From NCBI GenBank assembly GCA_021802165.1, contig JAKAAU010000010.1, forward strand, positions 1 to 14,619: 14,619 nucleotides of DNA. Reading direction: 5' to 3'. A model generated the notes under the pieces. The model ran no database searches, was not told where the DNA came from, and saw only the letters and a program-made list of their open reading frames with translations. Positions 12,851 to 14,619 of the stretch are shown here, piece by piece; position 1 is the stretch's first letter; every line of letters starts with the position of its first letter. This DNA is from Thermoplasmata archaeon (GTDB lineage: Archaea > Thermoplasmatota > Thermoplasmata > Thermoplasmatales > Thermoplasmataceae). The position numbers were made by a program, and so were the translations under genes.

Positions 12851-12872
12851 ATCCTAGGGATACTATACCGAA

Positions 12873-14090
12873 ATGGATATTTTGCAGGGAATTGGGCTCG
12901 CTTTAATAGCAATAGGATTGGTTTACGTTATTTATCAGTTTCCTATAATTTACTTTGGATATAAGGATTTTACCAAATACGATATTGATTTTTCAAAGTT
13001 AAATGAAGCACAATTTTCCGGCTTAAAAATGTATAAGCCAATGGTCAGCATTATAGTTCCTGCAAAAAATGAAGAAACCGTGATCAAGCGGACAATAGAA
13101 TCCATATTAAATCAAACATACACAAATTTTGAACTCTTTGTGGTTGTTGACAATTCAAGTGACAATACGTATAAAATTGCAAAGGAGTATGAAAGCAGGG
13201 ATAAGAGAGTAAATGTATTCAACAGGCCAGATGGCAAAAGCAAAGCTTCCGCACTTAATTTTTGTTTTGAAAAGACAAAGGGTGAGGTAATTGCCACATA
13301 TGATGCCGATACCATGCTTCTGCCCAATACACTTGAAAATGCAGTATATGGAATGAATTATTTCAATGTAGATGTACTGCAGGGATATAATTCATACATA
13401 AACAGAGAAGAAAATATATTTACGAGGCTTGCAGTTATAGATGAAATACTTGTTAAGGCCACGCTTATAGGAAGGACACACTTCAACCTTTTCGTTCCTG
13501 TGGCTGGATCAAATCAGTACTTTAAAAGGAAGGTCATAGAAAGTATAGGTGGATGGGACGATAATTTTCTTACAGAGGACCTTGAAAGTTCAATAAGAAT
13601 TTCAAATGCAAGGTATAAATCGGCATATCTTGGCAGTGCAAAGGCACTTCAGGAAACTCCTGCATCATATTCAGAGTATTTCAGGCAAAGGACACGCTGG
13701 CTACGTGGATACCATCAGGTATTTTTCCATTCAAAGAAAAGATTCAGCAAATTTACGGATTTTGATGCCCTAATGATTGTCCTCGCCCCTACATTTTCCG
13801 GAATACTCTTCTTCGGGTGGCTTTACATATCCCTTCTGAATTTTTACAACCCATTCGTACATTCAATGAGAACCTATTTCATATCATTAATTCTGATATC
13901 TTTGATAATATACGTTGTAGCCCTGGTACTTGTATTGATAAAAAAGCGGCAGAATTTTATTTATATTCCATTAATTTATATATACTTGACCCTGAACTCG
14001 CTTATAGCAATATACACCCTATTCCTGGAGATAACAGGCGCAAAGCGTGTATGGCATAAGGTAAAGAAAACAGGCAAGACAACACTTTAA
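12873..14090 (+). CDS. Membrane glycosyltransferase, family 2 (processive type)
   Basis: This 405-residue inverting glycosyltransferase has one N-terminal membrane helix (about 6-28), a cytoplasmic GT-A domain (about 55-280) and three to four C-terminal helices (about 295-385). Catalytic features are SIIVPAKNEE (59-68), D93 in VVVDNSSDNT, DAD (144-146) for metal-bound nucleotide sugar, TED (234-236) with the base Asp, and QRTRW (272-276). The D, DxD, TED, QxxRW set is typical of cellulose/hyaluronan-synthase-like processive GT2 enzymes, but short non-processive archaeal members also have it. It probably acts at the inner face of the membrane on an exopolysaccharide, glycolipid or lipid-linked glycan; donor and acceptor are unknown. 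It is divergent from thiD and is followed after 23 nt by a lipid headgroup transferase gene. Confidence 0.9.
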   Translation: MDILQGIGLALIAIGLVYVIYQFPIIYFGYKDFTKYDIDFSKLNEAQFSGLKMYKPMVSIIVPAKNEETVIKRTIESILNQTYTNFELFVVVDNSSDNTYKIAKEYESRDKRVNVFNRPDGKSKASALNFCFEKTKGEVIATYDADTMLLPNTLENAVYGMNYFNVDVLQGYNSYINREENIFTRLAVIDEILVKATLIGRTHFNLFVPVAGSNQYFKRKVIESIGGWDDNFLTEDLESSIRISNARYKSAYLGSAKALQETPASYSEYFRQRTRWLRGYHQVFFHSKKRFSKFTDFDALMIVLAPTFSGILFFGWLYISLLNFYNPFVHSMRTYFISLILISLIIYVVALVLVLIKKRQNFIYIPLIYIYLTLNSLIAIYTLFLEITGAKRVWHKVKKTGKTTL

Positions 14091-14113
14091 TAATTACTTT
14101 TTAATACCTGCCT

Positions 14114-14619
14114 ATGGTATTAGATTCCTACAGGAAAAAGGCAGACAGGTTTTTAGATCCTATAACGAAAAAATTTTCCGGAATAAATCCAAACACCATT
14201 TCCATATTATCTCTGGTTTTTGCAGCGCTGGCCGGAATTTTTTATTATTTAAGCCATTATTTTCTTCTTCTTGCTTTCATTTTTATTATATTTTCTGCTT
14301 TGTTTGATGCACTTGATGGCAAAATAGCCCGGCTTAAAAACATTTCATCAAAAAAGGGAGATATGCTGGATCATGTATTTGACAGGTATTCAGATATGTT
14401 TATCATCCTGGGCATGACGTTTTCAATCTATGGAAATGTATATTTTGGCTTATTTGCTATTCTGGGAATACTGCTTACCAGCTATATGGGCACACAGTCC
14501 CAGGCACTTGGCCTTAAAAGAAATTATTCGGGAATAGCAGGCAGGGCAGACAGGCTGATTTTAATAATAATATTCTCACTGATCCAGTTTTTTGTATCAT
14601 CCCATTTCTCGATCTATTC
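14114..14619 (+). CDS. CDP-alcohol phosphatidyltransferase, archaetidylinositol-phosphate-synthase-like (3' end outside window)
   Basis: The frame opens at the ATG at 14114 (MVLDSYRKKADRFLDPITKK) and stays open to the window end, giving 168 residues. It contains the full CDP-OH-P signature D-x2-D-G-x2-A-R-x8-G-x3-D-x3-D, seen as DALDGKIAR, an 8-residue spacer, then GDMLDHVFD. These enzymes transfer a phospho-alcohol from or to CDP-activated lipids in the membrane. The N-terminal INPNTIS, the hydrophobic helices around the motif and the following DRYSDM are typical of the archaetidylinositol phosphate synthase group (family knowledge; substrate not proven). It lies 23 nt after the glycosyltransferase stop, either co-transcribed or with a leaderless promoter from the TTTAATAATTAC stretch. 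Missing: roughly the last 30-40 residues. Confidence 0.9.
   Translation, partial: MVLDSYRKKADRFLDPITKKFSGINPNTISILSLVFAALAGIFYYLSHYFLLLAFIFIIFSALFDALDGKIARLKNISSKKGDMLDHVFDRYSDMFIILGMTFSIYGNVYFGLFAILGILLTSYMGTQSQALGLKRNYSGIAGRADRLILIIIFSLIQFFVSSHFSIY

Noticed and set aside
12760..12872. TPP riboswitch upstream of thiD
   Set aside because: The known core sequences are not present, the region is only 113 nt shared with a divergent promoter, and the TATA box is too close to the ATG to leave a leader.

Overview
The window looks like archaeal chromosome, most likely from a thermoacidophilic euryarchaeon of the Thermoplasmatales type (Ferroplasma/Acidiplasma/Picrophilus/Cuniculiplasma-like). The archaeal assignment is firm: the gene order L7Ae-S28e-L24e-Ndk-aIF5B, eukaryote-like ribosomal proteins, TATA boxes about 23-27 nt before several start codons (leaderless transcripts), and GGAGG/GGTGA ribosome sites inside operons. 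The order-level assignment is inference from low GC, AGG/AGA and ATA codon preference and gene content.

Layout. (1) 2-2916 (+): the 3' end of a CobN-type chelatase large subunit, coupled by ATGA to a single AAA+/VWA chelatase subunit. Together they can form a class I metal chelatase, probably for corrinoid synthesis. (2) 2913-4184 (-): an MFS transporter of the metabolite:H+ symporter type, convergent with the chelatase gene and overlapping its stop codon. (3) 4185-4676: a 492-nt intergenic region ending in the promoter of the next operon. (4) 4677-7846 (+): translation operon rpl7ae-rps28e-rpl24e-ndk-infB, tightly packed. L7Ae carries a 70-residue Lys/Glu/Ala tail. (5) 7881-9198 (-): pyruvoyl-type S-adenosylmethionine decarboxylase (speD), then a CaCA-like cation antiporter. 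(6) 9199-9507: a very AT-rich spacer. (7) 9508-12759 (-): thiD, an AIR-synthase/HypE-like kinase-fold protein, and thiE, joined by two ATGA overlaps. A separately promoted winged-helix regulator follows. (8) 12873-14619 (+): a membrane-bound processive-type GT2 glycosyltransferase, then the start of a CDP-alcohol phosphatidyltransferase (archaetidylinositol-phosphate-synthase-like) that runs off the window end.

How the genes work together. The thiamine block would phosphorylate HMP (ThiD) and condense HMP-PP with thiazole phosphate (ThiE). The AIRS-family protein between them is the obvious candidate for the last step (thiamine-phosphate kinase), although it resembles HypE more than ThiL. I found no TPP riboswitch upstream of thiD. 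Instead there is a GC-rich dyad there, and a regulator next door whose promoter is flanked by an 8-nt repeat. I see no CRISPR array, no clear insertion sequence, and no tRNA or rRNA. I do not claim a wholly new system. The best leads are the HypE-like protein in the thi operon, the Cys-to-Asp change in ThiD, the regulator with its repeat-flanked promoter, and the L7Ae tail.
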